NCBI RefSeq assembly: GCF_014844135.1
Contig: NZ_CP041403.1
Coordinates: 1,736,001-1,800,000 of the forward strand
Source: Arcobacter sp. FWKO B
GTDB lineage: Bacteria; Campylobacterota; Campylobacteria; Campylobacterales; Arcobacteraceae
Length of the DNA stretch: 64,000 nt
Direction: 5' to 3'
The notes beneath the pieces were generated by a model. That model saw only the letters and a list, made by a program, of their open reading frames with translations. It had not been told where the DNA came from and did not search any database. Shown here one piece after another: positions 7,539 through 17,332 of the stretch; position 1 is the first letter of the stretch, and the number at the start of each line of letters is the position of its first letter. A program made the position numbers and the translations under genes.

Positions 7539-10504
7539 TGTATTTGTTTTAACCTCACTTCAAAAACTGCACCAAATTCATCATTGTATGCTTCAATCTC
7601 ACCATCATGGTCATTTATAATTTTTTTAGCAATATTGAGTCCTATCCCCATACCACTAGAGTCTTTTTTACTAACAAAAGGCTCAAATAAATTTTCTAGT
7701 ATTTCGCTTGGTATTCCACCAGCATTGTCTCTAAAAGAGATTATATTATACCCATCTTTTTCTTCGATTTTGATATCTATGTATCTTTTTTCAAATGGTT
7801 CAATTTTGATTAGCTCATCAAGTGCATTATTTATTATAATAACCCAAACTTGTTCAATTCTCTGTTCTTGAGCATTACTATAAAACATATATTCGTTTTT
7901 ATCCATACCTATTTCAAATTCTTTGTTATTTATATATATTTTTGTTATTAGTTTAGCCCTATTATAAGCCATTGTAAGTGCTACAATAATAGTAGAGTAA
8001 AGATTTGTTTTCTCTTTTATCTCTTTTGACTGCTGAGACATTTCTCTCATACTCTCAACTATATTTGCTATTCTATTTAATCCACCCATGACGCTTGTAC
8101 TATCTTGAAGAAGGTTGTCTTTTATTTGACTTTGAGGTAAATCATTGATATCATATATCATCATTTCAAGATTACCTTTTGCAAAGGTCAATGGGGTATT
8201 TATTTCGTGAGTTATACCAGCAGCTAATTGACCTATAGCTTGGAACTTTATACTTTTTAATCTCTCTTTTTCAAATTCTTTAGTTTGTTTTATATTTTCT
8301 AATGTTTTATTTGCAATAGTTTTTTGTAGTTTTGATGTATGTTCTTCTTTATCACTGATATCAACTAATACTCCAATTACACCATTAAATTCATTTTTAT
8401 AGTTATAAGTTGTTTTATATATTTCTACTGTTTTTTCAGCTCCAAGCCAGTTTTTGATTTTTGTTTGATAAAGAGCAAGATTTCTTTCTATTTTATTTTC
8501 ATCTTGATTTTTATATAGATTAGTAAGTTCTTTTGGGATAAGGTCATATATATCTTTACCTATGATTTGCTGAAGTTTTTTTCCTATTATCTCTTCTTTT
8601 TTCAGATTAAAAAAGTCCATAAATGCTTTATTACATTCAACTAGTTTGAAATCTCTATCTTGGATAAAAATAGGCAATGGAATAGCATATAAGAGTGTTT
8701 TGTTAAAATCCAAACTTTTTTGGAGTTTTATTTTATCTTCTAGGTTATTTGCAATGATTACCAAGCTATTTTTGTCAGGAAGTAAATCAAGAGAAATTTC
8801 TAGATGGATTTTTTCCCCTTTTTTTGTGATACATGCTATTTCTTGCTTGTGTATAACTTCACCATTTAAGACTTTTGCCATATTGTTATTGAAAGTAGTT
8901 ACATATTTTGTAGTAATAAAGTTACTAAAATTCATCCCTATGAGCTCATCGCTGTGTATATCTAAAAGTTCAGCAAAGTTATTATTGGCTTTTAGAAAAA
9001 TACCATTTAGATCAATTCTACCAATTCCACTATTTGCATTATCAAAAATTGCATTGTATTGTTCTACTTGAAATCTCAAATCTCTATAAATAGACTCTAT
9101 TCTTTTTCTATTTGATATATTTTGTGCAATAGCTGTGTATGATTCAATTTTTCCATTATTATCAAAATCAGGTTGAATAGTAAGTCTAACCCAATAAAAG
9201 CTTCCATCTTTTGCAAGATTTTTAACTTCTCTTTCCCAAATATTACCAGCTCTGATAGTCTCCCATAAGTCTTTAAAAACCTCTTTTGGCATATCAGGAT
9301 GTCTGAGCATTTTAAATTTTTTGCCAATTAACTCTTTTTTTGTATATCCACACACATCGCTAAAAGCTTGACTTACATCTAAGATATTTCCTATTAAGTC
9401 TGATTTTCCATATATTACATATTTATCAACTTTTTCTAATAATCTTTTTTCAGATGATAAAATAGTTTTTAATTCTTTTTTTGTTTTTCTTATTGTATAA
9501 AGATATATCAGTAATGTACCAAGTAAAAATGACAATATAAAAAAGTTTGTATAAAACATAGAGATATAATCTTTTAAATCAGATATTCTTGAAGATAAGA
9601 TTATGTATCCTATATGTTCATTTGTAATATAGTTTCTTAGTGATTTAAAATAGACTACACTATAGTTACCTTTGTCTTTATAGTATAGTGAAAAGCTATT
9701 TTTAGTGTTTAATTTTTGCTCTAGTTCTTTTTTATCTATATTTTTTACAAGCTCTTTTATAAATAGGTTTTGTTCATTATTTGATAAAATATCTTTTCTT
9801 ATGAGGTATGTTGGATTTAGTGGGAAAATAATATAGTTTTTATTATAAGTAGCAAAAAGCTTTTTTGTGACATCTGTTTTATCTTCTATTAATAAAGTTT
9901 TATAAAAGTTTTGCTCAAAGTGACTTATAATATGCTCTATTTTATATGATATTTCAACACTTCCAACAAAAATATCTTTATCATTAAAAAGGGGGTATAC
10001 AAACCTGTAACCAGAAAATATTCTTCCAGATTCAAAGGTATGTATAGGAACTTTATGCATTGTTACATATTTAAAAGTATCTCTGTATTCAAGAAGATTA
10101 TCACCAAATGCTGATGGTTCATGTAGTCTTAAAAAACTCTCCCCATTATTTAATACAAATTGAAATTGAGCTATACCTATTTGATTGAGAGCTTTATATT
10201 TATCTACTAGTAGATTATATAACTCATCTCTTAATATTGATTTGATATTTTTATCTTCTGTTAGGTCTGCTTGTTCTAAAATAGGTACAATTTTTTTTAT
10301 ATTTTTTATATCAAGAAAAGTAGCATCTACAAAGCTTTTGCTTATAGAATAGATTTTGTCATAGTTATCATCAACTCTACTTTCATAGTTTGAAATTTTT
10401 GAGTTTATTTTGTGGGTTGTTTGATAATCTAGAAGAAAATATGCAACCAACTCCACAACAATAAATAAAGCTATGAATATAGATAAAGTTTTGTATTTTA
10501 ACAT
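7535..10504 (-). CDS. Hybrid-free sensor histidine kinase: Cache, three PAS, HisKA, HATPase
   Basis: A 989-residue membrane sensor kinase. A first membrane segment lies at residues 8-26, then a periplasmic Cache domain with FLRLHEPSAFGDNLLEYRD and IFSGYRFVYPLF, a second membrane segment near 316-338, and three PAS domains: the first Aer-like (MLRHPDMPKEVF), the second from NAIFDNANSGIGRI, the third from LLYAIPLPIFIQDR. The phosphoacceptor helix is IGQLAAGITHEINTPL, and the ATP-binding domain shows VIIINNALDEL, FRDNAGGIP and GMGIGLNIAKKI. The receiver-only protein encoded 10 bp upstream is the obvious partner. Ligand unknown. Confidence 0.95.
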   Translation of the reverse strand: MLKYKTLSIFIALFIVVELVAYFLLDYQTTHKINSKISNYESRVDDNYDKIYSISKSFVDATFLDIKNIKKIVPILEQADLTEDKNIKSILRDELYNLLVDKYKALNQIGIAQFQFVLNNGESFLRLHEPSAFGDNLLEYRDTFKYVTMHKVPIHTFESGRIFSGYRFVYPLFNDKDIFVGSVEISYKIEHIISHFEQNFYKTLLIEDKTDVTKKLFATYNKNYIIFPLNPTYLIRKDILSNNEQNLFIKELVKNIDKKELEQKLNTKNSFSLYYKDKGNYSVVYFKSLRNYITNEHIGYIILSSRISDLKDYISMFYTNFFILSFLLGTLLIYLYTIRKTKKELKTILSSEKRLLEKVDKYVIYGKSDLIGNILDVSQAFSDVCGYTKKELIGKKFKMLRHPDMPKEVFKDLWETIRAGNIWEREVKNLAKDGSFYWVRLTIQPDFDNNGKIESYTAIAQNISNRKRIESIYRDLRFQVEQYNAIFDNANSGIGRIDLNGIFLKANNNFAELLDIHSDELIGMNFSNFITTKYVTTFNNNMAKVLNGEVIHKQEIACITKKGEKIHLEISLDLLPDKNSLVIIANNLEDKIKLQKSLDFNKTLLYAIPLPIFIQDRDFKLVECNKAFMDFFNLKKEEIIGKKLQQIIGKDIYDLIPKELTNLYKNQDENKIERNLALYQTKIKNWLGAEKTVEIYKTTYNYKNEFNGVIGVLVDISDKEEHTSKLQKTIANKTLENIKQTKEFEKERLKSIKFQAIGQLAAGITHEINTPLTFAKGNLEMMIYDINDLPQSQIKDNLLQDSTSVMGGLNRIANIVESMREMSQQSKEIKEKTNLYSTIIVALTMAYNRAKLITKIYINNKEFEIGMDKNEYMFYSNAQEQRIEQVWVIIINNALDELIKIEPFEKRYIDIKIEEKDGYNIISFRDNAGGIPSEILENLFEPFVSKKDSSGMGIGLNIAKKIINDHDGEIEAYNDEFGAVFEVRLKQIQ

Positions 10505-10514
10505 CTAAAATATT

Positions 10515-10886
10515 TTAGCTTTGTAATACATCTTGTAATTTTTTTTCTACAGCATCTAGTGAATTAAAAGGTTTCATTAGATAATGTGTTGCTCCCACTT
10601 TGTGTGATTTTAATACTCTATCAAGAGTAGAGTATGCTGTCATCATAATCACTTTTTGTTCTGGATTTTTTTCTATTAATTTCTCTAATACTTCAAGTCC
10701 ACCCATCTGAGGCATCATAATATCAAGCAATACAGCATCATATGTTGAATCAATTGTTGATAATGCAGTTAAAGGGTTCAAAAAAGTTACTATTTCGTAC
10801 TTACCACTTCTTTGCAAAAATCTACTTAACATATTTAAAATTTCACTTTCATCATCAACTATTGCTATTTTATATTTTGTATCCAT
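10515..10886 (-). CDS. Single-domain response regulator (receiver only)
   Basis: A 123-residue CheY-like receiver with no output domain. The acidic pocket is Asp11-Asp12, the phosphoacceptor is Asp55 (DAVLLDIMMPQMGG), the switch threonine is in VIMMTAYST, and the conserved lysine is in YLMKPFNS. It lies between a soluble chemoreceptor and the multi-PAS histidine kinase, all on one strand with gaps of 10-15 bp, so it probably passes the phosphate between the kinase and other proteins. Preceded by AAGGAG. Confidence 0.95.
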   Translation of the reverse strand: MDTKYKIAIVDDESEILNMLSRFLQRSGKYEIVTFLNPLTALSTIDSTYDAVLLDIMMPQMGGLEVLEKLIEKNPEQKVIMMTAYSTLDRVLKSHKVGATHYLMKPFNSLDAVEKKLQDVLQS

Positions 10887-10901
10887 ATTGAACTCCTTAA
10901 A

Positions 10902-12374
10902 TTAGTGTTTACAACAACTACTTGTTTGTGTTGGACTGTTTTTTATTTCTTGTTTTGAAGCTGTAGCTAACTCTTTTTTCTCAAAAAGATCACTAGCTGC
11001 TTGTTTCATAACAAACTCATGTTTTTCTTCCAATATAGCATCAAGTATTTCAAATACCTCTTGGCTTGCATGTTCTATTTTGGAAATTCTTTCTTCAATA
11101 ATTTGTTTTGAACAAGTTACACTAGCCCCTGCACACTCTTTAGCAAGTTCATTAGCTTCATTGTGTACAATACCGTGAGGGCGGTCTAGGTATTTATATG
11201 ATTTTGTAAAGCTAAAGTTAGCTTTCCCAAGTCCAGTATCATACCATTTACCAAGTCTACAACTATGGTGATCTACAGCCTTAAATTTACTATCTTCTCC
11301 AAAAATCAACTGGTATAAGTTGTTTTTATATATAACATGGTCTAATTTTGCAAGGTTTATAAAGATTTTATTACTTATACTTTCTACTTCATATACTGAT
11401 CTATTGGCATTTTTTTGGAATGTTTGCATAAGTTTGATAAGTACATCTACCCTTTTTTTAGTTTCGTTCACAACTTCTGAAACACTATCAGCACTTTGCT
11501 TTATACTTGCAGTTTCTGTTTGAATTGTATCAACAACATCTTTAATTTGTTTTGCAGCATCTGCACTTCTTGAAGCAAGGTTTCTTACCTCTTGAGCAAC
11601 AACAGCAAATCCTTTTCCAGCTTCACCAGCAGTTGCTGCTTCAACAGCAGCATTTAGTGAAAGGATATTTGTTTGAAATGCTATTTCTTGTATCATGGTA
11701 ATAACACTTGCTATATCTTTACTTTTGTTTACCAATGAATTAACAATAGTATTTTCTTTTTCTATTTCTGTATGTAAAAGAGTAGTATCTGCAACTATAT
11801 TTTGTGTAAGTTTAAGTCCGTCTGTTGACCCACTAGCAGTTTCTTTAGACTCCCTCATCATACTCTCTAGCTCTTCAAGAAGTTCCATATATACTGTTTG
11901 TGTAGTAGCTAAAGATTGATTTATATTTGCATTGTGTTTGTGCAATAACCCATCATCTTTATCATCATGAATTGATGTTCTTTTTAGTGAGACAGCAATT
12001 TTATCATGAATTTTTATTGAAACTAGTTTTGCCTCACAATCATCAAGTACAACATTAGAAGAGCCTTCTTTTACTGCTTGAATTACTAATGATGGATTTT
12101 GGAGGTGTTCTTTGGCACGGGAATTGATAAAAAATACTTTATCACTACTATCAAATACCAATAATCCCTCTTCTTGTGAAATAGAAGCTATTTCTTTAAA
12201 TATTTGAAGTTCTTTTTGTGAATCTTGCAATTTTGTATTAAATTCTCTTTCACAACTTTGTTGCTTTTTTTCAAATTCATCTTTTTGAGATGATAGTTGA
12301 TTTTGTAAGGATACTATTTGAGACTTTAGTGTTTCTATCTCATTTTCTAGTTCTTTAGTTTTACCAAAAAACAT
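10902..12374 (-). CDS. Soluble chemoreceptor with PAS-like and zinc-binding CZB domains
   Basis: A 490-residue cytoplasmic methyl-accepting protein with no membrane segment. It opens with a long coiled coil (about 5-75), then a PAS-like segment ([23 protein letters not shown]), the signalling hairpin ([38 protein letters not shown]), and a C-terminal CZB domain with [12 protein letters not shown] and [17 protein letters not shown], the His/Cys set that binds zinc in this family. CZB receptors are known to sense zinc or chlorine oxidants. The protein ends in SCCKH, an extra Cys/His tail after about 40 disordered residues, whose role is unknown. It leads the kinase-receiver operon. Confidence 0.93.
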   Translation of the reverse strand: MFFGKTKELENEIETLKSQIVSLQNQLSSQKDEFEKKQQSCEREFNTKLQDSQKELQIFKEIASISQEEGLLVFDSSDKVFFINSRAKEHLQNPSLVIQAVKEGSSNVVLDDCEAKLVSIKIHDKIAVSLKRTSIHDDKDDGLLHKHNANINQSLATTQTVYMELLEELESMMRESKETASGSTDGLKLTQNIVADTTLLHTEIEKENTIVNSLVNKSKDIASVITMIQEIAFQTNILSLNAAVEAATAGEAGKGFAVVAQEVRNLASRSADAAKQIKDVVDTIQTETASIKQSADSVSEVVNETKKRVDVLIKLMQTFQKNANRSVYEVESISNKIFINLAKLDHVIYKNNLYQLIFGEDSKFKAVDHHSCRLGKWYDTGLGKANFSFTKSYKYLDRPHGIVHNEANELAKECAGASVTCSKQIIEERISKIEHASQEVFEILDAILEEKHEFVMKQAASDLFEKKELATASKQEIKNSPTQTSSCCKH

Positions 12375-12593
12375 TACACACTCCTATTTTAAAATATAGG
12401 GTATATTAACACATTAAAACTTAATTATTTACAAAAAAAATACAACTTTATAGATAAGTTTAAATTATTACAAAACAATATTTTAACGATATTTAATATT
12501 TACTTAAAAAGAAAATTTTAGCGGTTATAATTATATAAGTTAATCTCTACTATGGTACAATTTCGGCAAAAATATTTTATATAGGATGAAATA

Positions 12594-13820
12594 ATGTTAG
12601 AACTTTTGATGATGGCATACTGCTACTATCTGTTTATAAATGTATATGTATCATTTATGCAGGTTGATTATGTAAAAAAAGCGTTAAAGGCTAAGCCTGT
12701 TATTTTGGATGAAAAGAATTACAAAGTTGCTGGAGAATATGCAATAGAAAAAGAGAAAGTATCTATAGTTTCTAATTTATATGATTTTGTGATTTTTATA
12801 GTGTGGATATTTTTTGGTTTGAAGTTTTTAGATAGTGTTATTAATATTGATAACACTATTTTAAAAGCTGTAATATTTATTGATATCTTTATTGTTGTAA
12901 ATTGGCTTTTGGGATTACCATTTAGTTTGTATATGAGTTTTAAACTTGATAAAAAGTATGGTTTTTCTAATATGACACCTGAGCTTTATATAAAAGACAC
13001 ATTAAAAACAGGTATTTTATTTTTAGTGTTTGGTTCTTTGGTAATAGCAGGTGTGGCTTATATAATAGATACTTTACCTATGTGGTGGGTTTGGGGATTT
13101 GCATTTATTTTTGGTGTTATTATACTTATAAATATGCTATACCCCGTGATTAGAGATAAGATGTTTGATAAGTTTGAGCCTTTACAAGATAAAGAACTAG
13201 AAGGAAAAATTGAAAACTTACTAAGTAGCGTTGGTTTTAAAAGTAGTGGAGTTTTTAGTGTAGATGCAAGTAAAAGAGACAATAGATTAAATGCTTATTT
13301 TGGTGGGCTTGGAAGCACAAAAAGGGTGGTACTTTTTGATACCTTGATAAAAAAACTATCGCACAATGAACTTTTGGCAGTTCTTGGGCATGAGTTGGGG
13401 CATTTTAAAAATGGTGATATAGTAAAAAATATTGCAATTATGGGTGTGGTTATGTTTGTATTCTTTGCACTTTTTGGAAATCTGACACCTGAGGTGTTTT
13501 TTACCCTTGGGCTTTTGGAAGAGCCATCATCAGTTATGGCTTTGTTTTTGATATTTTCTACTCCTTTGTCATTTTTTCTTATGCCACTTATCTCGTTTAT
13601 TAGTAGAAAAAATGAGTATGCTGCAGATGAGTTTGGTTCAAATTTACAAACTAAAGAGGATTTAGTAAGTGCACTTTTAAAACTTGTAAATGAAAATAAA
13701 TCATTCCCTTTAGCACATAAATATTATGTGTTTTTCCATTATTCTCATCCACCTTTAATACAAAGGTTAAAAGAGCTTGGACATCATATAGAAACTCCTG
13801 ATGTGGAGAATATAGGGTGA
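12594..13820 (+). CDS. M48 (Ste24/CAAX-type) membrane zinc metallopeptidase
   Basis: A 408-residue polytopic membrane peptidase of the Ste24/M48 family. The zinc motif is H266-E267-L-G-H270 (LAVLGHELGHFKNGD), with the third ligand in SRKNEYAADEFG. Several hydrophobic segments precede it (near 1-20, 60-85, 95-115, 140-165, 170-190) and more lie between the two motifs. It is longer than HtpX and matches the Ste24-like proteins common in Campylobacterota. Substrate unknown; membrane protein quality control is the usual assumption. Its TGA overlaps the GTG of rmuC. Confidence 0.92.
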   Translation: MLELLMMAYCYYLFINVYVSFMQVDYVKKALKAKPVILDEKNYKVAGEYAIEKEKVSIVSNLYDFVIFIVWIFFGLKFLDSVINIDNTILKAVIFIDIFIVVNWLLGLPFSLYMSFKLDKKYGFSNMTPELYIKDTLKTGILFLVFGSLVIAGVAYIIDTLPMWWVWGFAFIFGVIILINMLYPVIRDKMFDKFEPLQDKELEGKIENLLSSVGFKSSGVFSVDASKRDNRLNAYFGGLGSTKRVVLFDTLIKKLSHNELLAVLGHELGHFKNGDIVKNIAIMGVVMFVFFALFGNLTPEVFFTLGLLEEPSSVMALFLIFSTPLSFFLMPLISFISRKNEYAADEFGSNLQTKEDLVSALLKLVNENKSFPLAHKYYVFFHYSHPPLIQRLKELGHHIETPDVENIG

Positions 13821-15046
13821 GTGATATTTTAGTTTTTATTAGTATATTGCTATTTTCTTTGACATTGGTTGTTCTGTATCTATTTTTTAAAACAAAAAAA
13901 GAGAATTTAGTGTTGATAGATGAAAACAAATCAATGTTTTCACAGCTAAATGAAGCAAACTTAAAAGCTAGTACTTTGGAAGTAAGACTTGATGAAACAA
14001 TAAAAGCTTCAAAAGAGAAATTTGAGTTTTTAGAAAATTCAAAACAAAATTTAAAACTAGAATTTGGCAAACTTGCTAATGATATACTTGAACTAAACAA
14101 ACAAAAAATAGATGAACAAACAAAGCAAAATATTGAAGCTATTATTAAACCTTTTGGAAAAGAAATAACTGACTTTAAAGATCAGGTTAATAAACTCTAT
14201 TTTGAAGAGAGTAAAGATAGAAATATATTAAAACATGAAATAGATGGGTTAAAGAATTTGAGTTTAAAGATAAGTGAAGATGCTAATAATTTATCAAAAG
14301 CACTAAAATCACAGGTTAAAACTCAAGGCATTTGGGGTGAAATGATACTGAAAAATGTACTTGAATATTCTGGACTCAAAGAGGGAGCTGAGTACACAAG
14401 TGAAGTTGCACTAAGAAATGATGAAAACAAAAGCTACCGTCCTGATGTTATAATAAATTTGCCAGATAATCGTCATATTATAATTGATGCAAAAACATCT
14501 TTAGTTGGATATGAGAGATATATGAGTGCAACTAATGATGAAGATAAACTTATAGCTTCAAAAGAACATCTTGAGTCTATAAAATCACACATTAAGTTTT
14601 TAAGTGACAAAGACTACCCAAAATTACTCGGAATTAATAGCTTGGATTTTGTATTTATGTTTATTCCTATAGAAAGTGCTTTGATATTGGCACTAGAGAG
14701 TGATAGTTCACTTTTGAAATCATCTCAAGATAAAAAGGTATTTTTAGTAACTCCAACTACATTAATTAGTGCATTAAAAGTGGTAGAAAATATATGGCAG
14801 TTTCAAAAAAGGTCAAAAAACGCAGAAGAGATAGCAGTAAGTGCAACTAAACTTTATGATAAATTTGCAGTATTTGTGGAAGTGTTTGAGAAAATAGGAA
14901 ATCAACTAAATACAGTACAAGGCTCATATGATAGTGCTAAGAAAACTTTGATAGATGGTAGGGGAAATTTAGTAGGGCAGTTTGAAAAACTAAAGGAAAT
15001 GGGTCTTACTCCATCAAAAAGTTTGCCTAAAGTTACGGAAGATTAA
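13817..15046 (+). CDS. rmuC: RmuC-family DNA recombination protein
   Basis: A 409-residue RmuC protein. One N-terminal membrane segment (about 4-24) is followed by a long coiled coil and the conserved nuclease-like domain: GIWGEMILKNVLEYSGLKEG, YRPDVIINLPDNRHIIIDAKTSL (the D...DAK core), and LDFVFMFIPIESAL. In E. coli, RmuC limits inversions at short inverted repeats. The GTG start overlaps the TGA of the peptidase gene in GTGA, showing translational coupling. Confidence 0.93.
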   Translation: MSDILVFISILLFSLTLVVLYLFFKTKKENLVLIDENKSMFSQLNEANLKASTLEVRLDETIKASKEKFEFLENSKQNLKLEFGKLANDILELNKQKIDEQTKQNIEAIIKPFGKEITDFKDQVNKLYFEESKDRNILKHEIDGLKNLSLKISEDANNLSKALKSQVKTQGIWGEMILKNVLEYSGLKEGAEYTSEVALRNDENKSYRPDVIINLPDNRHIIIDAKTSLVGYERYMSATNDEDKLIASKEHLESIKSHIKFLSDKDYPKLLGINSLDFVFMFIPIESALILALESDSSLLKSSQDKKVFLVTPTTLISALKVVENIWQFQKRSKNAEEIAVSATKLYDKFAVFVEVFEKIGNQLNTVQGSYDSAKKTLIDGRGNLVGQFEKLKEMGLTPSKSLPKVTED

Positions 15047-15060
15047 ACTTTCGTAACCAA

Positions 15061-15104
15061 ACATATCAATATATCTTGATATGTAATTGTTTTTATGCTA
15101 TGAT
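15061..15104 (+). promoter_or_regulatory. arsR promoter with overlapping palindromic operator
   Basis: Positions 15061-15084 form a 24-bp dyad: the halves ACATATCAATAT and ATCTTGATATGT match in 11 of 12 positions. A sigma70-like promoter overlaps it, with TTGATA at 15076-15081, a 17-nt spacer and TATGAT at 15099-15104. An ArsR dimer bound at the dyad would cover the -35 box. This is what is known for ArsR/SmtB operators; binding here is inferred. Confidence 0.75.
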
Positions 15105-15116
15105 TTTACAAATTAG

Positions 15117-15184
15117 TTGGAACGCAAGATTCATATTCTGAAATTTTGAAAGTGAAGATAAGCCCAGTCAGAGACTGGGGTTCC
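15117..15184. repeat. Intergenic inverted repeat, GGAACGC...GGGGTTCC family, copy 1
   Basis: A roughly 68-bp spacer element starting TTGGAACGC and ending GACTGGGGTTCC, with an internal CCAGTCAGAGACTGG hairpin. It lies between the arsR promoter and the arsR start. Related copies are at 16781-16802 and 25551-25632. The family is defined only by this comparison within the window. Confidence 0.7.
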
Positions 15185-15208
15185 GTAAAGGTGACAAGTG
15201 GAGGTAAT

Positions 15209-15520
15209 ATGGAAATATTTCTAAATACCATATCAGCTATCAATGATGAGACAAGAATTAGGATTCTTAGGTTTATTGATATATATGGTGAAGTTTGTGT
15301 TTGCGATATTGAAAGCTCTTTTGATATGATACAGTCTCGAATTTCTAGACATCTAAAGATATTAAAAGATGGTGGGTTTTTGAGGGTTGATAGAAGAGGT
15401 AAGTGGGCTTATTATAGTGTTAGAAAACCTCTTGATGAGTTTAGAATGAGTGTGATTAAAGAGATAAGTTGTTTGGGACTTGATATTCCTGTATTTAATA
15501 AAGGGTGTAAAAATGATTAG
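15209..15520 (+). CDS. arsR: ArsR-family arsenic-responsive repressor
   Basis: A 103-residue winged-helix repressor. Residues 29-34 read VCVCDI within GEVCVCDIESSFD, the ELCVCDL-type motif whose cysteines (Cys30, Cys32) bind As(III) in classic ArsR proteins; QSRISRHLKIL is the recognition helix. I chose the ATG at 15209 because it has GGAGG 7 nt upstream and matches family length; an upstream ATG at 15146 would begin inside a repeat element. The stop overlaps the arsB start, so repressor and pump are coupled. It probably represses its own operon through the dyad at 15061-15084. Confidence 0.93.
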   Translation: MEIFLNTISAINDETRIRILRFIDIYGEVCVCDIESSFDMIQSRISRHLKILKDGGFLRVDRRGKWAYYSVRKPLDEFRMSVIKEISCLGLDIPVFNKGCKND

Positions 15521-16769
15521 TGCTAGTTTGGTATTTTTGGCTACTTTGACTTTAGTGATACTTCAACCCCGTGGGCTTCAAATAGGGACTTCGGCTATTA
15601 TTGGGGCTGTTGTTGCTTTGGCTTTGGGGATAGTTAGTTTTAGTGATGTTGCAGAAGTAACTTCAATTGTATGGGATGCAACTTTAGCGTTTATTGGTAT
15701 TATTATACTATCAATGGTACTTGATGAGATAGGGTTTTTTGAATGGTGTGCTATTAAGATGGCGAAGCTAAGTCGTGGAAATGGGCATTTGATGTTTGTG
15801 TATGCTTTGCTTTTGGGGGCTTTTGTATCAGCACTTTTTGCAAACGATGGGGCAGCTCTTATACTCACTCCTATACTCTTAGCAAAAATGAGGATATTGC
15901 AACTAAATCTAAAGACAATTATAGCATTTTTGCTTGCAGGTGGATTTATCAGTGATAGTGCATCATTGCCTTTTGTATTTTCAAACCTTACCAATATAGT
16001 AACGGCAAATTACTTCAATATAGGGTTTGTTGAATATACACTTAATATGATAGTTCCTTTTATTGTAAGTGTAATAGTAAGTATTATAGTTCTTTGGCTA
16101 GTTTTGAGAAAAGATATTCCAAAAGAGGTAGATATAACACTCCTTAAAAACCCAGATGATGTACTAAAAAACAAAAATTTGTTTTATTTTAGCTGGTTTT
16201 TCTTAGGATTATTGCTTGTTGGGTATTTTGTGGGTGATATTTTGTTTGATTTACCTGTGAGTGTATTTGCTCTTGGTGGAGGGTTACTGTTTTTGGCAAT
16301 TGCTAGTTATTATAAAAGTGCTAGAGCGTGGCTTACTATCAAAACAGCTCCATGGCAAGTGGTGTGGTTTAGTATAGGGCTTTATATAGTGGTATATGGG
16401 CTTAAAAATGCTGGACTAACTGACTATTTAGCATCTGTTTTGGTTGTATTAGCTGACAAAGGTGATTTTGTAGCGGTTGTGGGGACTGGGTTTATTGCAG
16501 CATTTTTGAGTGCAGTGATGAATAATATGCCTACTATTATGATAATGGATATATCACTAGCAAATATTGGAAATGATGCTATGATATATGCCAATATAGT
16601 AGGGTGTAATCTAGGACCAAAAATGACACCATTTGGTAGTCTAGCTACGCTTCTTTGGCTTCATGTTTTAGCTCAAAAAGGGATTAAGATAAGTTTTGCT
16701 GAGTATAGTAAATTTGGTATGATAGTGACACCGCCGATACTTTTTGTGGTGTTGTTGACATTAGTTTAA
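15513..16769 (+). CDS. arsB: ArsB-type arsenite efflux transporter
   Basis: A 418-residue integral membrane protein of the ArsB/NhaD superfamily, expected to export arsenite (or antimonite) at the inner membrane. It has about 11-12 hydrophobic segments; conserved stretches include ALFANDGAALILTPILLAK and FVFSNLTNIVTANYF, and near the end GCNLGPKMTPFGSLATLLWL, typical of ArsB. The start at 15513 follows AAGGGTG and overlaps the end of arsR by 8 bp. There is no arsA ATPase nearby, so it would work as a secondary carrier. Confidence 0.92.
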   Translation: MISASLVFLATLTLVILQPRGLQIGTSAIIGAVVALALGIVSFSDVAEVTSIVWDATLAFIGIIILSMVLDEIGFFEWCAIKMAKLSRGNGHLMFVYALLLGAFVSALFANDGAALILTPILLAKMRILQLNLKTIIAFLLAGGFISDSASLPFVFSNLTNIVTANYFNIGFVEYTLNMIVPFIVSVIVSIIVLWLVLRKDIPKEVDITLLKNPDDVLKNKNLFYFSWFFLGLLLVGYFVGDILFDLPVSVFALGGGLLFLAIASYYKSARAWLTIKTAPWQVVWFSIGLYIVVYGLKNAGLTDYLASVLVVLADKGDFVAVVGTGFIAAFLSAVMNNMPTIMIMDISLANIGNDAMIYANIVGCNLGPKMTPFGSLATLLWLHVLAQKGIKISFAEYSKFGMIVTPPILFVVLLTLV

Positions 16770-16780
16770 TTAATAGTTAA

Positions 16781-16802
16781 GGAACACCAGTCTTTGACTG
16801 GT
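16781..16802. repeat. Intergenic inverted repeat, GGAACGC...family, short copy 2
   Basis: A short hairpin, GGAACACCAGTCTTTGACTGG, lies 11 bp after the arsB stop. It resembles the ends of the copies at 15117 and 25551. It may also serve as a weak processing or attenuation structure between arsB and arsC. Confidence 0.55.
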
Positions 16803-16825
16803 TTATAAAAAAAGAAGGATATGCA

Positions 16826-17230
16826 ATGAGTAAAAAAGTATTAGTTTTATGTACTGGAAATAGTTGTAGAAGTATTATTGCTGAGGCACTTATAAATGCA
16901 AAGCTTGATGGAGTGAGTGCAAAAAGTAGTGGGGTTAGAGCTAGTGGTAAGGTAAATCCAAATGCTAAGAAGCTTTTGGAAGAAAAAGGGATTTGGAAAG
17001 ATGAGTATCATAGTAAAACTCTTGATACGCTTATAGATGAAGAGTTTGATTTGATAGTAACGGTATGCGACCATGCAAATGAATCGTGTCCTATGTTCCC
17101 TCGTCCTGCTCCAAAAATTCATGTGGGCTTTGAAGATCCAGATGGAAAAGGGTATGAGGCTTTTGAGGCTACTTATAAAGAGATTGAAGAGGTGCTACTT
17201 CCAGCTGTAAAAGAAGCTTTATCACAATAA
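16826..17230 (+). CDS. arsC: Thioredoxin-coupled arsenate reductase
   Basis: A 134-residue ArsC of the low-molecular-weight phosphatase fold. The catalytic loop is Cys9-TGNSC-Arg15, and the redox pair is Cys81 and Cys88 (TVCDHANESCP), giving the three-cysteine relay of the thioredoxin-dependent class. It reduces arsenate to arsenite for export by ArsB upstream. It has AGAAGGA before the ATG and sits 56 bp after arsB, probably in the same transcript. Confidence 0.96.
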   Translation: MSKKVLVLCTGNSCRSIIAEALINAKLDGVSAKSSGVRASGKVNPNAKKLLEEKGIWKDEYHSKTLDTLIDEEFDLIVTVCDHANESCPMFPRPAPKIHVGFEDPDGKGYEAFEATYKEIEEVLLPAVKEALSQ

Positions 17231-17242
17231 AGCTTCTTTTTA
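17209..17242 (+). terminator. Rho-independent terminator after arsC
   Basis: The last codons of arsC and the bases after its stop form a strong hairpin: AAAGAAGCTTTAT pairs with the following ATAAAGCTTCTTTT around a 4-5 nt loop, ending in a T run. The 5' arm lies inside the coding sequence. It would end the arsR-arsB-arsC transcript. Confidence 0.75.
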
Positions 17243-17332
17243 ATTAATAGTTAATAACTAATAGTTAATAATTTAGGTATCGCTAAGGCGATATTATATA
17301 TTTTTAATTTGTTTGCATCGCAAACTCCACAG

